Assembly (NCBI RefSeq): GCF_003387155.1 | Contig: NZ_QUMT01000002.1 | Location: 439,694-503,693, forward strand | Length of the DNA: 64,000 nucleotides | DNA from: Roseateles depolymerans | GTDB taxonomy: Bacteria > Pseudomonadota > Gammaproteobacteria > Burkholderiales > Burkholderiaceae_C | Direction: 5' to 3' | Shown here: positions 46,588 to 55,672 of the stretch, one piece after another | Numbering within the stretch: position 1 is the stretch's first letter | Layout: each line of letters begins with the position of its first letter | The notes under the pieces: generated by a model | Database searches by the model: none | Seen by the model: only the letters and a program-made list of their open reading frames with translations | What the model was told of the DNA's origin: nothing | Position numbers and translations under genes: made by a program

Positions 46588-46762
46588 CGAGGCTGCTCTG
46601 CGGGTCATGGCGTGAGGCAAGGTGTTGCGAACTGTGACGGGGTGGGGTGTCGCAGGGCCAGTCATTGCGGGGTAAGTGCCGGCGGGGCTCTGTGCGCGTC
46701 ATGCGTGGGTCAAGGCGCCGGTTTGGTTCGGGGTGCGCCGGCGCTCGGCGACAATCGCCGCC

Positions 46763-47548
46763 ATGCTGTTTGTGATCTCTCCCGCCAAGTCACTGGACTA
46801 CGACACCCCCACGCCGGCCGAGGTCGCCGCGCTGGCCACCCGTCCCTCGTTCATCCCGCAGTCCGCAGAGTTGATCGAGTTGCTGAAGGCCAAGAGCCAA
46901 GCCGAGATTTCCGGGCTGATGGACATCTCGGACGCACTGGCGTCGCTGAACCTGGCCCGCTATGAGGCATGGTCCACCCGCTTCACCGAGGCCAATAGCA
47001 AGCCCGCGGTGCTGGCGTTCAATGGCGACGTCTACGACGGGCTGCAGGCCAGCACGCTCAGCGTGGCAGACCTGCAGTGGGCCCAGCAGCACCTGGCCAT
47101 CCTCTCCGGCCTCTATGGCGTGCTGCGTCCCCTGGATCGGCTGCAACCCTATCGGCTCGAGATGGGGACGGCGCTGGCCAATCCGAAAGGCGCCAATCTG
47201 TATGCGTACTGGGGAGACACCATTGCGCAGCATCTGAATGAACGCAGCGCCCAGTTGCAGTCGCCCGTGATCGTCAACCTGGCCTCCCAGGAATACTTCA
47301 AGGCCGCCGCCCGCAAGACGCTCAAGCCTCGAGTGATCGAATGTCAGTTCGAGGACTGGAAGGGCGGTCGCTACAAGATCATCAGCTTCTTCGCGAAACG
47401 GGCCCGTGGCCTGATGGCGCGTTATGCCATTCAGAATCACATCCAGACACCAGCGGCTCTGCAAGAATTTGCTGTGGACGGCTACGCTTACGCCTCCGAG
47501 GTCAGTACCCCGGACCGTCTGGTGTTCCGGCGCCGGCTGACGGACTGA
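46763..47548 (+). CDS. yaaA: Peroxide stress protein YaaA
   Basis: A 261-residue member of the YaaA/DUF328 family, which lowers free iron and limits oxidative DNA damage during peroxide stress and can bind unusual DNA structures. Family marks are MLFVISPAKSLDY at the N-terminus, FNGDVYDGL, GLYGVLRPLD and ARGLMARY. Start ATG 46763 fits the family N-terminus; an upstream frame to 46676 is not conserved. No strong ribosome-binding site. It may be co-transcribed with the dioxygenase gene 44 bases downstream. Confidence 0.95.
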   Translation: MLFVISPAKSLDYDTPTPAEVAALATRPSFIPQSAELIELLKAKSQAEISGLMDISDALASLNLARYEAWSTRFTEANSKPAVLAFNGDVYDGLQASTLSVADLQWAQQHLAILSGLYGVLRPLDRLQPYRLEMGTALANPKGANLYAYWGDTIAQHLNERSAQLQSPVIVNLASQEYFKAAARKTLKPRVIECQFEDWKGGRYKIISFFAKRARGLMARYAIQNHIQTPAALQEFAVDGYAYASEVSTPDRLVFRRRLTD

Positions 47549-47592
47549 ATCAGATACAGGAGCACCCCACAGGGACGCGCAGGCACACCATC

Positions 47593-48453
47593 ATGAGTAG
47601 CTCGCAATATCTCACCACCGAACTGCGTCAGTGGATCACGGCGCAACTGCACAACGGCATCACACGTGAGGCGCTGTACCAAGCCATGCTCAGCAGCGGC
47701 TGGCAGCCCGATCTGGCCCGCCAGGCCCTGGAAGAGCATCCGTCCGCAGAGCCGGCGCTCAGCCTGCCCGTGGTCGCCGAGCCCGTCGTGCAGCCCGGCG
47801 TGGTGCCCGAGCCGGATCTCGGCGACCAGCGCTCGGTGCTGTTGCCCGATGGCCATCGGGTGGAAGTGCTGATGAGCCTGGCGCGTCCGCGCGTGGTGGT
47901 GTTCGGCGGCCTGCTGACTGAAGAGGAGTGCGATGCCATCGTGGCTGCCGCCAGCGTGCGCCTGGCACGGTCAGAAACAGTGGCCACACAGAAGGAAGGC
48001 AGCGAGGTGAATGCCGCCCGCACCAGCGAAGGCATGTTCTTCGAGCGCGCGGAGTCCGAGGTGGTGGCCCGCGTGGAAGCGCGTATTGCCGCGCTGCTGA
48101 ACTGGCCCGTGCGCAATGGCGAAGGCCTGCAGGTGCTGCGCTATCGCACCGGGGCGGAATATCAGCCCCACTACGACTACTTTGATCCGCGTCATGCCAG
48201 CAGCAAGGCGATCTTGCAGCGCGGCGGGCAGCGGGTGGGAACGCTCGTGATGTACCTCAATACACCGACGCGCGGCGGTGCGACCGTCTTCCCGGATGTG
48301 AAGCTGGATGTGATGGCGCAAAAAGGCAATGCCGTGTTCTTCAGCTACGACCGGCCCGAACCCGGCACCCTGACCCTGCACGGCGGCGCGCCCGTGCTGG
48401 AAGGGGAAAAATGGGTGGCCACCAAATGGCTGCGTCAGGGCGAGTTTGTCTGA
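47593..48453 (+). CDS. 2-oxoglutarate/Fe(II) prolyl-4-hydroxylase-like dioxygenase
   Basis: A 286-residue enzyme. A short helical N-terminal part (~1-60; TAQLHNGITREALYQAMLSSGW) resembles a UBA-like helix bundle. The double-stranded beta-helix domain (~90-286) has the iron triad His and Asp in PHYDYFD and the distal His in LHGGAPV, with the Lys of EKWVATKW binding 2-oxoglutarate. Family members hydroxylate proline in proteins or free peptides; bacterial targets include EF-Tu in some species (established for Pseudomonas PPHD). ATG 47593 was chosen from the protein's length and fold; upstream frame belongs to yaaA. Confidence 0.92.
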   Translation: MSSSQYLTTELRQWITAQLHNGITREALYQAMLSSGWQPDLARQALEEHPSAEPALSLPVVAEPVVQPGVVPEPDLGDQRSVLLPDGHRVEVLMSLARPRVVVFGGLLTEEECDAIVAAASVRLARSETVATQKEGSEVNAARTSEGMFFERAESEVVARVEARIAALLNWPVRNGEGLQVLRYRTGAEYQPHYDYFDPRHASSKAILQRGGQRVGTLVMYLNTPTRGGATVFPDVKLDVMAQKGNAVFFSYDRPEPGTLTLHGGAPVLEGEKWVATKWLRQGEFV

Positions 48454-48561
48454 TCTCGGGGACCTGCCCGCCTTTCACTGTGCGGTCCCCCACCCAGCGG
48501 CGATAGACTGCCGCAAGCGATGCAGCGCTGCATCCCTGAACCCTTTCCTGCCGAGGTATTC

Positions 48562-49101
48562 ATGAACCCCTTGTCCGCCATCAAGTCCGCCGCCTTGGGC
48601 GTGGCGATCGGTGTTTCCGCACTGCTCGCGACGCCCGTGATGGCCCAGCAAGGCATGGTGGCGCCAGCGGTGGCCGGCACGCCAGCACCGGCGGCCGCGG
48701 AGTCCGGCTCGCGGCAAAACGCCGCCAAGAAACCGGCTGCCAAGAAGCCGGCTGCGAAGAAGGCTGCGTCTCAAAAGGCCAGCAAGAAGGCCAAGGCCAC
48801 CAAGCAGGACGGCAGCAAGAGCAGCGGCAAGGTCGGCAAGACGGCCAAGTCCACAAAGTCTGCCAAGCCGGCGAAGTCCGGCAGCCAGGCGGCGGGCAAG
48901 AGCAGCAAGCCGGCCCGGTCGACGATGAACTCGGCGCGCGCAGGCGGATCGCCATCGTCTTCATCGTCCGCTCGCGCGCCTGCGACTGGCGGGTCCTCGC
49001 GTCACGCGGCCTCAAGCCAGGGTCGGTCCACGGTCGTGGCCAAGCGCCATGCGCGCCCCGTGTCCGACAAGCATCATGGGGCCGGCACGGTACGGACCTG
49101 A
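48562..49101 (+). CDS. Exported histone-H1-like Lys/Ala/Ser-rich protein
   Basis: A 179-residue protein. A signal peptide (ALGVAIGVSALLATPVMAQ, ~10-28) is followed by a low-complexity mature chain of AAKKPAAKK-type repeats, later Ser/Lys/Gly-rich and ending with several His. Its composition resembles histone H1-like DNA-binding proteins such as AlgP, but those are cytosolic. Here export is predicted, so it may coat the periplasm or cell surface, bind extracellular DNA or anionic polymers, or be anchored in the envelope (inference). ATG 48562 has GAGG at 48553-48556. A bidirectional terminator follows. Confidence 0.8.
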   Translation: MNPLSAIKSAALGVAIGVSALLATPVMAQQGMVAPAVAGTPAPAAAESGSRQNAAKKPAAKKPAAKKAASQKASKKAKATKQDGSKSSGKVGKTAKSTKSAKPAKSGSQAAGKSSKPARSTMNSARAGGSPSSSSSARAPATGGSSRHAASSQGRSTVVAKRHARPVSDKHHGAGTVRT

Positions 49102-49116
49102 AAAGCCAGCGGAAAT

Positions 49117-49145
49117 AAAAAAAGCAGCCCGCGGGCTGCTTTTTT
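49117..49145. terminator. Bidirectional rho-independent terminator
   Basis: AAAAAAAGCAGCCC and GGGCTGCTTTTTT form a 13-base stem with a GC loop. It lies between the convergent exported protein gene and efp and can stop both. Confidence 0.93.
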
Positions 49146-49202
49146 GTTGGGGCGCTCCCCGCTCCCGTGGGGGAGGGAGGCGCCCGGCGTCAGCCGTGAG
49201 GC

Positions 49203-49757
49203 TTAGACGCGCTTGCGATACTCGTGCGTACGGGTGTCGATTTCGATGTTGTCGCCTTGGGCCACGAAAATGGGCACGGGGATTTCGAAACCGGTGGAGA
49301 TCTTGGCAGGCTTGAGCACCTTGCCCGAGGTGTCGCCCTTGACGGCAGGTTCCGTCCAGGTCACTTCACGCACCACGCTGGTCGGCAGTTCCACCGAGAT
49401 GGCCTTGCCGTCATAGAACACCACTTCCACTTCCATGCCGTCTTGCAGGTAGTTGATGGCGTCGCCCATGTTCTCGGCTTCCACTTCGTACTGGTTGTAC
49501 TCAGTGTCCATGAACACATACATCGGGTCGGCGAAGTAGGAGTAGGTGCACTCCTTCTTGTCCAGAATGATCTGGTCCATCTTGTCGTCAGCCTTGAAGA
49601 CGACTTCAGTGCCCGAATTGTTCAGCAGGCTCTTCAGCTTCATACGGACCGTCGCGGCATTGCGGCCACCGCGGCTGTATTCCGTCTTCAGCACGACCAT
49701 CGGGTCCTTGCCGTGCATGATCACGTTGCCGGCGCGAATTTCTTGAGCAATCTTCAT
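49203..49757 (-). CDS. efp: Elongation factor P, arginine-rhamnosylated type
   Basis: A 184-residue three-domain translation factor that relieves ribosome stalling at polyproline. The tip of domain I reads [10 protein letters not shown], placing Arg32 at the modified position, as in Pseudomonas and Neisseria EF-P, where it is rhamnosylated by EarP; the lysine type uses Lys34 instead. The earP gene lies 210 bases upstream on the same strand, supporting this modification. TDP-rhamnose genes are not in the window. Confidence 0.97.
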   Translation of the reverse strand: MKIAQEIRAGNVIMHGKDPMVVLKTEYSRGGRNAATVRMKLKSLLNNSGTEVVFKADDKMDQIILDKKECTYSYFADPMYVFMDTEYNQYEVEAENMGDAINYLQDGMEVEVVFYDGKAISVELPTSVVREVTWTEPAVKGDTSGKVLKPAKISTGFEIPVPIFVAQGDNIEIDTRTHEYRKRV

Positions 49758-49967
49758 GATGATTCCGGGATAGATCCGGGACAGTCTCTGGGGTGCGGCT
49801 CAGGCCGCGGGCCCGATGGGGTGACCGCGTGCCTGATATGGCGAGATCCGTACTGCTCCGGCAGTGTGGGGCCACAGGCATGGCAGTCCGGCTCGCCCGT
49901 TCAAACCCTTAAAACAGTCAAAACAGGTGGCCCAAACTGGAGGCGGTGCGGCGAAAAGCCTCGCATT

Positions 49968-51227
49968 CTAGCTCGAAAGCCCCGCCTTCCCCAAGGCAAA
50001 GCCCATGAGCTGGGTGACGAGATCCGGCTGCCGCATCAATTTGGCACGCCAGGCCAGACTCTGCGGTCCGATCGCGTCAAGGTTTGCAGCGGTCACCTCC
50101 GGCACCCCCTCCCACGACGTGAGGCCATTCCAGGCCTGGGCCAGGCGCGTCCACGACGACCGCACCGCTGCATCCTCGCCGTCCCACGCCAGGTCCAGGA
50201 AGGCCTGCAACTTGGGACCGTGCGCGCCATCGTCCTGGAAGTAGATCTGCCAGAGCATCGGCCGCCCTGCCCATTGCGCCCGCACAAAGGAGTCTTCCCC
50301 CCGCACCAGGTTCAGGTCGCAGGACCACAGCAGCCGGTCGTAGTCCGCCTGGCTGAGATAGGGCAGTGCGATGCTGCGCTGGCCCGGTCGCAGGCGCGGC
50401 GGGACCGTCTGCTGGGCACTTCCCGGGCACAGCAGCAGGAGCCATGGGCCGGTCAGATGTTCCAGCAGCGCGTCCCAGGGGGCGTGCGGATAGGCAAAGG
50501 CGCTCAGCACCCGTTCGCCCGCACCCGGCGCCCAGCCGCGTTCGGCCAGCCAGGCGCGGCCGTCGTGCCGCTGGACCGCATCGATCAGCGCCGGTTCACG
50601 CAGCAAGCCGCCTGTGCGTGAGGTAAAGCCGGGGTAGAAGAACCATTTGCTCAGGCCGGCGCCCGGCCCGCTGAACTGCGGCGACTGGAGACCGTGGCTG
50701 CGCTCGACATACGCTTCGGCGCTCAGGTATTCCAGGTTGATCCACACCGGTGGAACCTCGCGGGCCGCCATGCGGGCCAGATAGACCTGTGGCAGGTTGC
50801 AGCCGAAGGTCTCAAGGACCACATCGGCGGGTTCTGCCTCTGACAGCGAGAGCGATGCCGTGTCGTGGGTCACCTCGCTGCTCTGGGCCAACGCGGGTGC
50901 ACCGGCCGCAGACGACGCCATGGCGCCGCCTGCATCCTCCTGCCACGGCAGCACCTGCAAGCCGGGCACAGGCGTCGGCTGCATCCACGCCAGCGCCGAC
51001 AGGTCGTCACACCACAGCCGCACCTGCGCACCTCGGGCGGCGAGGTCTCGCCCCAGCCGCAGGCACACGCCCAGATCCCCATGGTTGTCGATGACGCGGC
51101 AGAACAGGTCCCAGCGGCGCAGGGTGTGGGGCAGGGCGGTGGTCGGGGCGTGGAGCAGCGGGTTGGAGGCGTCGTTGGGCACGGGATGGGCAGCGGTGGT
51201 CGGGGTGCAATCTGGAGGCTCGGCCAT
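49968..51227 (-). CDS. earP: EF-P arginine rhamnosyltransferase
   Basis: A 419-residue GT-B glycosyltransferase (DUF2331) that transfers rhamnose from TDP-rhamnose to Arg32 of EF-P. Diagnostic parts are [20 protein letters not shown], with the catalytic Asp of DNHGD, and [19 protein letters not shown], with the TDP-binding Glu/Asp. The first ~30 residues are a variable extension. Start ATG 51225-51227 was chosen over a longer frame that runs into uvrC on the other strand. The start codon of uvrC is 31 bases away, so the two promoters must overlap. Confidence 0.95.
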   Translation of the reverse strand: MAEPPDCTPTTAAHPVPNDASNPLLHAPTTALPHTLRRWDLFCRVIDNHGDLGVCLRLGRDLAARGAQVRLWCDDLSALAWMQPTPVPGLQVLPWQEDAGGAMASSAAGAPALAQSSEVTHDTASLSLSEAEPADVVLETFGCNLPQVYLARMAAREVPPVWINLEYLSAEAYVERSHGLQSPQFSGPGAGLSKWFFYPGFTSRTGGLLREPALIDAVQRHDGRAWLAERGWAPGAGERVLSAFAYPHAPWDALLEHLTGPWLLLLCPGSAQQTVPPRLRPGQRSIALPYLSQADYDRLLWSCDLNLVRGEDSFVRAQWAGRPMLWQIYFQDDGAHGPKLQAFLDLAWDGEDAAVRSSWTRLAQAWNGLTSWEGVPEVTAANLDAIGPQSLAWRAKLMRQPDLVTQLMGFALGKAGLSS

Positions 51228-51258
51228 CGGTGGATTATCCGGCGGCACAATTCCGCCC

Positions 51259-53478
51259 ATGAGCACCATTCCGACCGACCCGGATCTCCCGGCGCCGGCT
51301 TCCCCTTCTTCCGATTCCACCGACCCCACCCCGCGCGACCGCCAGGCCCAGACCTGGAACGAGCAAGGCCAGGCCATCGAGGTGGCCGAAGGCCAGCGCG
51401 TGCGAGACATGGAGCGCGCCGCCTGCGAGGTGCGCGACCGCGTCCTGGCGGAAGTGGCGGCCCTGCCCGCACTGCCCGGCGTCTACCGCTATTTCGATGC
51501 CCAGGACCACGTGCTGTACGTGGGCAAGGCCAAGAACCTCAAGCGCCGCGTCTCCAGCTACTTTCAGAAAGACCACGGCGGCACCCGCATCGGCATGATG
51601 GTGGCGCGTATCGCCCGCCTGGAAACCACGGTGGTGCGCACCGAGGCCGAAGCGCTGCTGCTGGAAAACAACCTGATCAAGGCGCTGAACCCGCGGTTCA
51701 ACATCCTGTTCCGGGACGACAAGAGCTATCCGTATCTGCGCCTGTCCGGGCATCAGTGGCCCCGCATCAGCTACTACCGCGGCGCGGTGGACCGGCGCCA
51801 TCGGTATTTCGGGCCGTTCCCCAGCGCCTGGGCGGTGAAGGAGTCCATCCAGCTGCTGCAGAAGGTCTTCCGCCTGCGCACCTGCGAGGACACCGTCTTC
51901 AACAACCGCAGCCGGCCTTGCCTGCTCTACCAGATCCACCGCTGCTCCGGCCCCTGCGTGCCGGAAGGGCAGACGGAGGACTACGCCCGCAACGTCAGCC
52001 ATGCCGAGCGCTTCCTGCTGGGCGAGACCCAGGAGGTGATGGACGGGCTGCAGGCGCAGATGATGGCGCATGCCGAACGCATGCAGTACGAGCAGGCGGC
52101 GGAGCTGCGCAACCAGATCTCTGCGCTGTCCAAGGTGCTGCAGCAGCAGGCCGTGGATGAAAACAGTGCCACCGGCCGCGACCGCGATGTCGACATCCTG
52201 GTGGTGCGGCTGCAAGGCGGCCGTGCCTGCGTCAACCTGGCGATGGTGCGGGGCGGACGACATCTGGGCGACCGGGCGTATTTCCCCAAGCATGTGGAAG
52301 ACGCGACGGCGGTGTCCTTGCTGGAAGACGATGACGTCGTCCTCGCAGAGGAGGAGGTCGCCTCGGTCCATGAAGGCGCTGCGGTCCCTGTGGCGGGCGT
52401 CACAGGGGAGGTCTTCCCTGTGGAGGGTGTTCCTGTGGAGGGGGCTCCTGCGGACGCAGCCCCCTCGGAGGGTGCACCCTTGGCGGCTGCCCCGGCGCCG
52501 CGTCGTGCGCCGCCCAGCGCAGAACGCCAGGTGCTGGAGGCCTTCATCGCCCAGCACTACCTGGAAGCGCCGGTGCCCTCGCTGCTGGTGCTCTCTCACG
52601 CGGTCGACCCCGCCTTGTCCGAGGCCCTGAGTGCACAAGCCGGTTATCGCGTCACCACGCAGGCGCAGCCGCGCGGCCAGCGACGCATCTGGCAGGAGAT
52701 GTGTGCCAAGGGCGCCGAACTGGCCCTGGCGCGGCTGCTGTCCGAAGAAGGCTCCCAGCAGGCCCGCACCCGGGCGCTGGTCGATGCCCTGGATCTCAGC
52801 ATCACCGAATTGGACAAGTTCCGCATCGAATGTTTTGACATCAGCCACACGGCCGGCGAGGCCACGCAAGCCTCCTGCGTGGTCTTCGAAGGTCACCAGA
52901 TGCAGAGCAGCCAGTACCGCCGCTTCAACATCGAAGGCATCACCCCCGGCGACGACTATGCCGCCATGCGGCAGGTGCTGACACGTCGTTACAGCCGCAT
53001 GGCCGAAGCTGCCCAGAATGGCACCGGGCGCCTGCCGGACTTGGTGCTGGTGGACGGCGGCAAAGGCCAGGTGTCCATGGCCCGTGAAGTTTTTGAGGAA
53101 CTGGGCCTGGATCTGTCGCTGATCGTCGGCGTGGAGAAGGGTGAAGGCCGTAAGGTGGGCCTGGAAGAGCTGGTGTTTGCCGACGGGCGGGAGAAGGTCT
53201 ATCTGGGCCGGGATTCCGCCGCGCTGATGCTGGTGGCGCAGATCCGGGACGAGGCGCACCGCTTCGCCATCACCGGCATGCGGGCCAAGCGCGCGTCCGT
53301 GCGCACCGGGGCGTCCCGGCTGGAGGACGTGCCGGGCGTCGGGCCCAAGAAACGCGCCCAGCTGCTGCAACGCTTTGGCGGTGTGCGCGGGGTGGCGGGT
53401 GCCAGCATTGAGGAACTGGCCAGTGTGAAGGGGGTCTCCCGTGAACTGGCCGAAGAGATTTACCGTGCCCTGCACTGA
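51259..53478 (+). CDS. uvrC: Excinuclease ABC subunit C
   Basis: A 739-residue nuclease that makes both incisions in nucleotide excision repair. A ~70-residue N-terminal extension precedes the GIY-YIG domain (LPGVYRYFD ... [16 protein letters not shown]), then the UvrB-binding UVR region (~268-300), the RNase H-like endonuclease domain ([21 protein letters not shown]) and a C-terminal helix-hairpin-helix ([19 protein letters not shown]). It is longer than E. coli UvrC (610 residues), because of the extension and a ~75-residue Val/Pro/Glu/Ala insert around residues 346-424. The insert is encoded by imperfect CCTGTGGAGGG-like repeats. ATG 51259 is preferred. Confidence 0.96.
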   Translation: MSTIPTDPDLPAPASPSSDSTDPTPRDRQAQTWNEQGQAIEVAEGQRVRDMERAACEVRDRVLAEVAALPALPGVYRYFDAQDHVLYVGKAKNLKRRVSSYFQKDHGGTRIGMMVARIARLETTVVRTEAEALLLENNLIKALNPRFNILFRDDKSYPYLRLSGHQWPRISYYRGAVDRRHRYFGPFPSAWAVKESIQLLQKVFRLRTCEDTVFNNRSRPCLLYQIHRCSGPCVPEGQTEDYARNVSHAERFLLGETQEVMDGLQAQMMAHAERMQYEQAAELRNQISALSKVLQQQAVDENSATGRDRDVDILVVRLQGGRACVNLAMVRGGRHLGDRAYFPKHVEDATAVSLLEDDDVVLAEEEVASVHEGAAVPVAGVTGEVFPVEGVPVEGAPADAAPSEGAPLAAAPAPRRAPPSAERQVLEAFIAQHYLEAPVPSLLVLSHAVDPALSEALSAQAGYRVTTQAQPRGQRRIWQEMCAKGAELALARLLSEEGSQQARTRALVDALDLSITELDKFRIECFDISHTAGEATQASCVVFEGHQMQSSQYRRFNIEGITPGDDYAAMRQVLTRRYSRMAEAAQNGTGRLPDLVLVDGGKGQVSMAREVFEELGLDLSLIVGVEKGEGRKVGLEELVFADGREKVYLGRDSAALMLVAQIRDEAHRFAITGMRAKRASVRTGASRLEDVPGVGPKKRAQLLQRFGGVRGVAGASIEELASVKGVSRELAEEIYRALH

Positions 53479-53487
53479 ACAGCAAAG

Positions 53488-54273
53488 ATGCGTGTGACGA
53501 CAATGAATTCAACAAAGATGAGCCAGGCCGCAGAGGATGCAGTCAGCGGTGGCAAGGTGCAGGGCACCGAGGGCCGTGAGGCCGTGCTAACGCCGGTCGC
53601 AGTGGCGGCGGTAGACGTGATGTCGGGTGTCGCGGCGACTTTGACGAGGACTGAGACGAGGACTGAGACAAGGGCTGTGACGGGGACTCTGACAGGCACT
53701 GTGACGGGGAGCTTGGCCGCTCTGCGTGACACCCTGCGGCAAGGGCTGCGCTGGGCTGCGGTGCTCGGCGCTGGTGTGCTGATGGCCGGTTGCGGCGGTG
53801 GCCCGTCGCAGCGAACCGCCACGGCGCCGGCCACGTCGCCCGCTGCCAGCGCCCGGCCCGCATCGCCAGCGTCCCCCGCACCGGTGCCCGCGCCGGAGGT
53901 CCCCGCCGCCCTGGTCAATGCCCAGGGGCGTCTGGATCCGCCGCATGCGGTCTCCACCCATGAGGAACTGCGCCATCAGGCGGCCCTGCGCCTGGTCGCC
54001 GCCAATCCCGATGGCACGTACATGGGGGAGGTGCCTGCCGTGCTGCTGGCCATCCCGGTGCTGGAGGTCGAACTCAACCGCGACGGTTCGGTACGCAACA
54101 TTCGCGTGCTGCGGCGTCCGGGCCAGGCCGTGGACACCATTGAACTGGCCATGGCGGCGGTGCGCAAGGCTGCTCCCTATGGCGATGTGAGCCACCTGCC
54201 GCATCCCTGGAAGTTCAATGAAGTCTTCCTGTTCAACAACGACCGCCGGTTCAAGCCCCGCACGCTGGACTGA
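53488..54273 (+). CDS. Lipoprotein with TonB-C-like domain
   Basis: A 261-residue frame. A lipoprotein signal (RWAAVLGAGVLMAGC) places the lipidated Cys near residue 105, which is far from the annotated start, so translation probably begins inside, perhaps at a GTG or TTG near 53701-53713. The mature part has a Pro/Ala linker and a C-terminal domain (IPVLEVELNRDGSVRNIRVLRRPG, KFNEVFLFN) like TonB C-terminal or energy-transducer domains. The region upstream of the lipobox consists of a 12-bp tandem repeat encoding TRTE/TGTL units. It lies between uvrC and pgsA, where Burkholderiales often have such a lipoprotein (recollection). Confidence 0.7.
   Translation: MRVTTMNSTKMSQAAEDAVSGGKVQGTEGREAVLTPVAVAAVDVMSGVAATLTRTETRTETRAVTGTLTGTVTGSLAALRDTLRQGLRWAAVLGAGVLMAGCGGGPSQRTATAPATSPAASARPASPASPAPVPAPEVPAALVNAQGRLDPPHAVSTHEELRHQAALRLVAANPDGTYMGEVPAVLLAIPVLEVELNRDGSVRNIRVLRRPGQAVDTIELAMAAVRKAAPYGDVSHLPHPWKFNEVFLFNNDRRFKPRTLD
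53644..53715 (+). repeat. Six 12-bp tandem repeats in the lipoprotein 5' region
   Basis: Two exact ACGAGGACTGAG units are followed by four diverging ones (ACAAGGGCTGTG, ACGGGGACTCTG, ACAGGCACTGTG, ACGGGGAGCTTG). If translated they give Thr-Arg/Gly-Thr-Xaa repeats. Confidence 0.9.
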
Positions 54274-54375
54274 GGCGGCAGGGCGGGGGGGCGCCGAGCC
54301 CGCCCCAGGAATTCATTGCATGCAAACCCGCAAGATCGGGGCGAACACCCCCAAAAGGTGGGCACAATCCCGTCC

Positions 54376-54942
54376 ATGTTCCTGACCCTGCCAACCCTGT
54401 TGACCTGGGCCCGCATCGTGGCCATTCCACTGATCGTGGGGCTGTTCCATCTTCAGATGACACCCGCGCATCAGAACCTGATCGCGACGGTGCTGTTCAT
54501 CACGGTGGCACTGACCGATTGGGCGGACGGCTATCTGGCGCGCAAGCTCAACCAGACGTCCTCTTTCGGTGCCTTCCTCGATCCGGTGGCGGACAAATTC
54601 CTGGTCTGCGCAGCGCTGCTGGTGCTGCTGGAGCAGCAGCGGGTCGATGCACTGGTGGCGCTGGTGATCGTGGGGCGTGAGATCGCCATCTCGGCCCTGC
54701 GCGAATGGATGGCGCAGATCGGCGCCTCGCGTTCGGTGGCGGTCCACATGCTGGGCAAGCTCAAGACGACCGTGCAGATGGTGGCCATTCCCTTCCTGCT
54801 GTACGACGGGGTGCTGTTCGGCCTGATCCACACCCGGCTGTGGGGCACCTGGCTGATTTATCTGGCGGCGGTGCTGACCATCTGGTCGATGGTCTATTAC
54901 CTGCAAAAAGCCCTGCCGGAAATTCGCGCCAAGGTGCGCTGA
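54376..54942 (+). CDS. pgsA: CDP-diacylglycerol-glycerol-3-phosphate 3-phosphatidyltransferase
   Basis: A 188-residue inner-membrane enzyme for the committed step of phosphatidylglycerol synthesis. The CDP-alcohol phosphotransferase motif D-x2-DG-x2-AR-x8-G-x3-D-x3-D is seen in DWADGYLARKL and SFGAFLDPVADKF. About five membrane helices. Start ATG 54376 matches the family N-terminus (LTLPTLLTWARI). Confidence 0.96.
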   Translation: MFLTLPTLLTWARIVAIPLIVGLFHLQMTPAHQNLIATVLFITVALTDWADGYLARKLNQTSSFGAFLDPVADKFLVCAALLVLLEQQRVDALVALVIVGREIAISALREWMAQIGASRSVAVHMLGKLKTTVQMVAIPFLLYDGVLFGLIHTRLWGTWLIYLAAVLTIWSMVYYLQKALPEIRAKVR

Positions 54943-55162
54943 ACGGCCAGCGCAGCCATGGGCGACCGGCGAGCGTGTCCTTTGTATCGGGACTTTTCCC
55001 TGATCGGGCGCCGAGGTGAATCCGTCTAGAATCCGCTTCCCGCGCCTCACGGGGAACAGCATGTTTTTCCCCCTGTGAACCCGTGAAGCGCAACCGGATC
55101 GGGTCGTGCGGCGGCCGCCAAGGTGGCGTCTCCCGCGTTGAAACCATAGAGGGGGTACCTTC

Positions 55163-55435
55163 GTGAACAAGTCCGAATTGATCGAGCACATTGCCAAGCA
55201 GGCGGATATCTCCAAAGCTGCTGCGGGGCGTGCGCTGGAAGCCTTGATCGGCGGCGTCAAAACCACGCTCAAGAAAAACGGCTCGGTGTCGCTGGTGGGC
55301 TTTGGCACCTTCAGCGTGACCAAGCGCGCTGCACGCAGCGGCCGTAACCCGCGCACCGGCGATGCGATCAAGATCAAATCGGCCAAGGTTCCGAAGTTCC
55401 GTCCCGGCAAGGCACTGAAGGACGCAGTGAACTGA
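55163..55435 (+). CDS. HU-family DNA-binding protein
   Basis: A 90-residue histone-like protein that bends DNA and helps organise the nucleoid. The family signature [21 protein letters not shown], including the DNA-arm proline, is complete (here split as [12 protein letters not shown] and SGRNPRTG). Start GTG 55163 has a strong GAGGGGG site at 55149-55155. It is followed by tRNA-Val and precedes ppiD, as lon-hupB-ppiD does in many proteobacteria, although lon is not here. Confidence 0.96.
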   Translation: MNKSELIEHIAKQADISKAAAGRALEALIGGVKTTLKKNGSVSLVGFGTFSVTKRAARSGRNPRTGDAIKIKSAKVPKFRPGKALKDAVN

Positions 55436-55512
55436 TTGATTCTTTTGAGGCCTCCAGTTTCTGGTAGGCTTCGCCCCCCAACCCGGCATTTGCAGGGAAG
55501 GGACAGATCCTC

Positions 55513-55588
55513 GGGCGCTTAGCTCAGTTGGTAGAGCGGCTCCCTTACAAGGAGTAGGTCGGCGGTTCGAGACCGTCAGCGCCCACCA
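55513..55588 (+). tRNA. tRNA-Val (anticodon TAC)
   Basis: A 76-base cloverleaf beginning GGGCGCTTAGCTCAG. The acceptor stem pairs GGGCGCT with AGCGCCC, the anticodon loop CTTACAA gives TAC (GTA codon), the T-loop GGTTCGAGACC is normal, and CCA is encoded. A hairpin terminator follows. Confidence 0.97.
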
Positions 55589-55613
55589 ATCCCGAGGCTA
55601 GAATGCCGCTGCG

Positions 55614-55640
55614 CAAAGGCGAACCGAGGTTCGCCTTTGT
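55614..55640 (+). terminator. Terminator hairpin after tRNA-Val
   Basis: CAAAGGCGAACC pairs exactly with GGTTCGCCTTTG. The T-tract is short (TTTGT), so strength is uncertain. Confidence 0.6.
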
Positions 55641-55672
55641 CGTATGTGCGCAAGGCTCATCTGAGGTTGTTG

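Larger units (their letters stand above)
46247..46762. other. Repeat-rich spacer without genes
   Basis: About 515 bases between tolC and yaaA. It holds a 95-base inverted-repeat structure (46315-46409), a 9-bp tandem array (46543-46587) and a third partial copy of a GAGCAAACAGT motif (about 46519-46529). ORFs through it are low-complexity shadows. No RNA gene was recognised. Confidence 0.6.
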
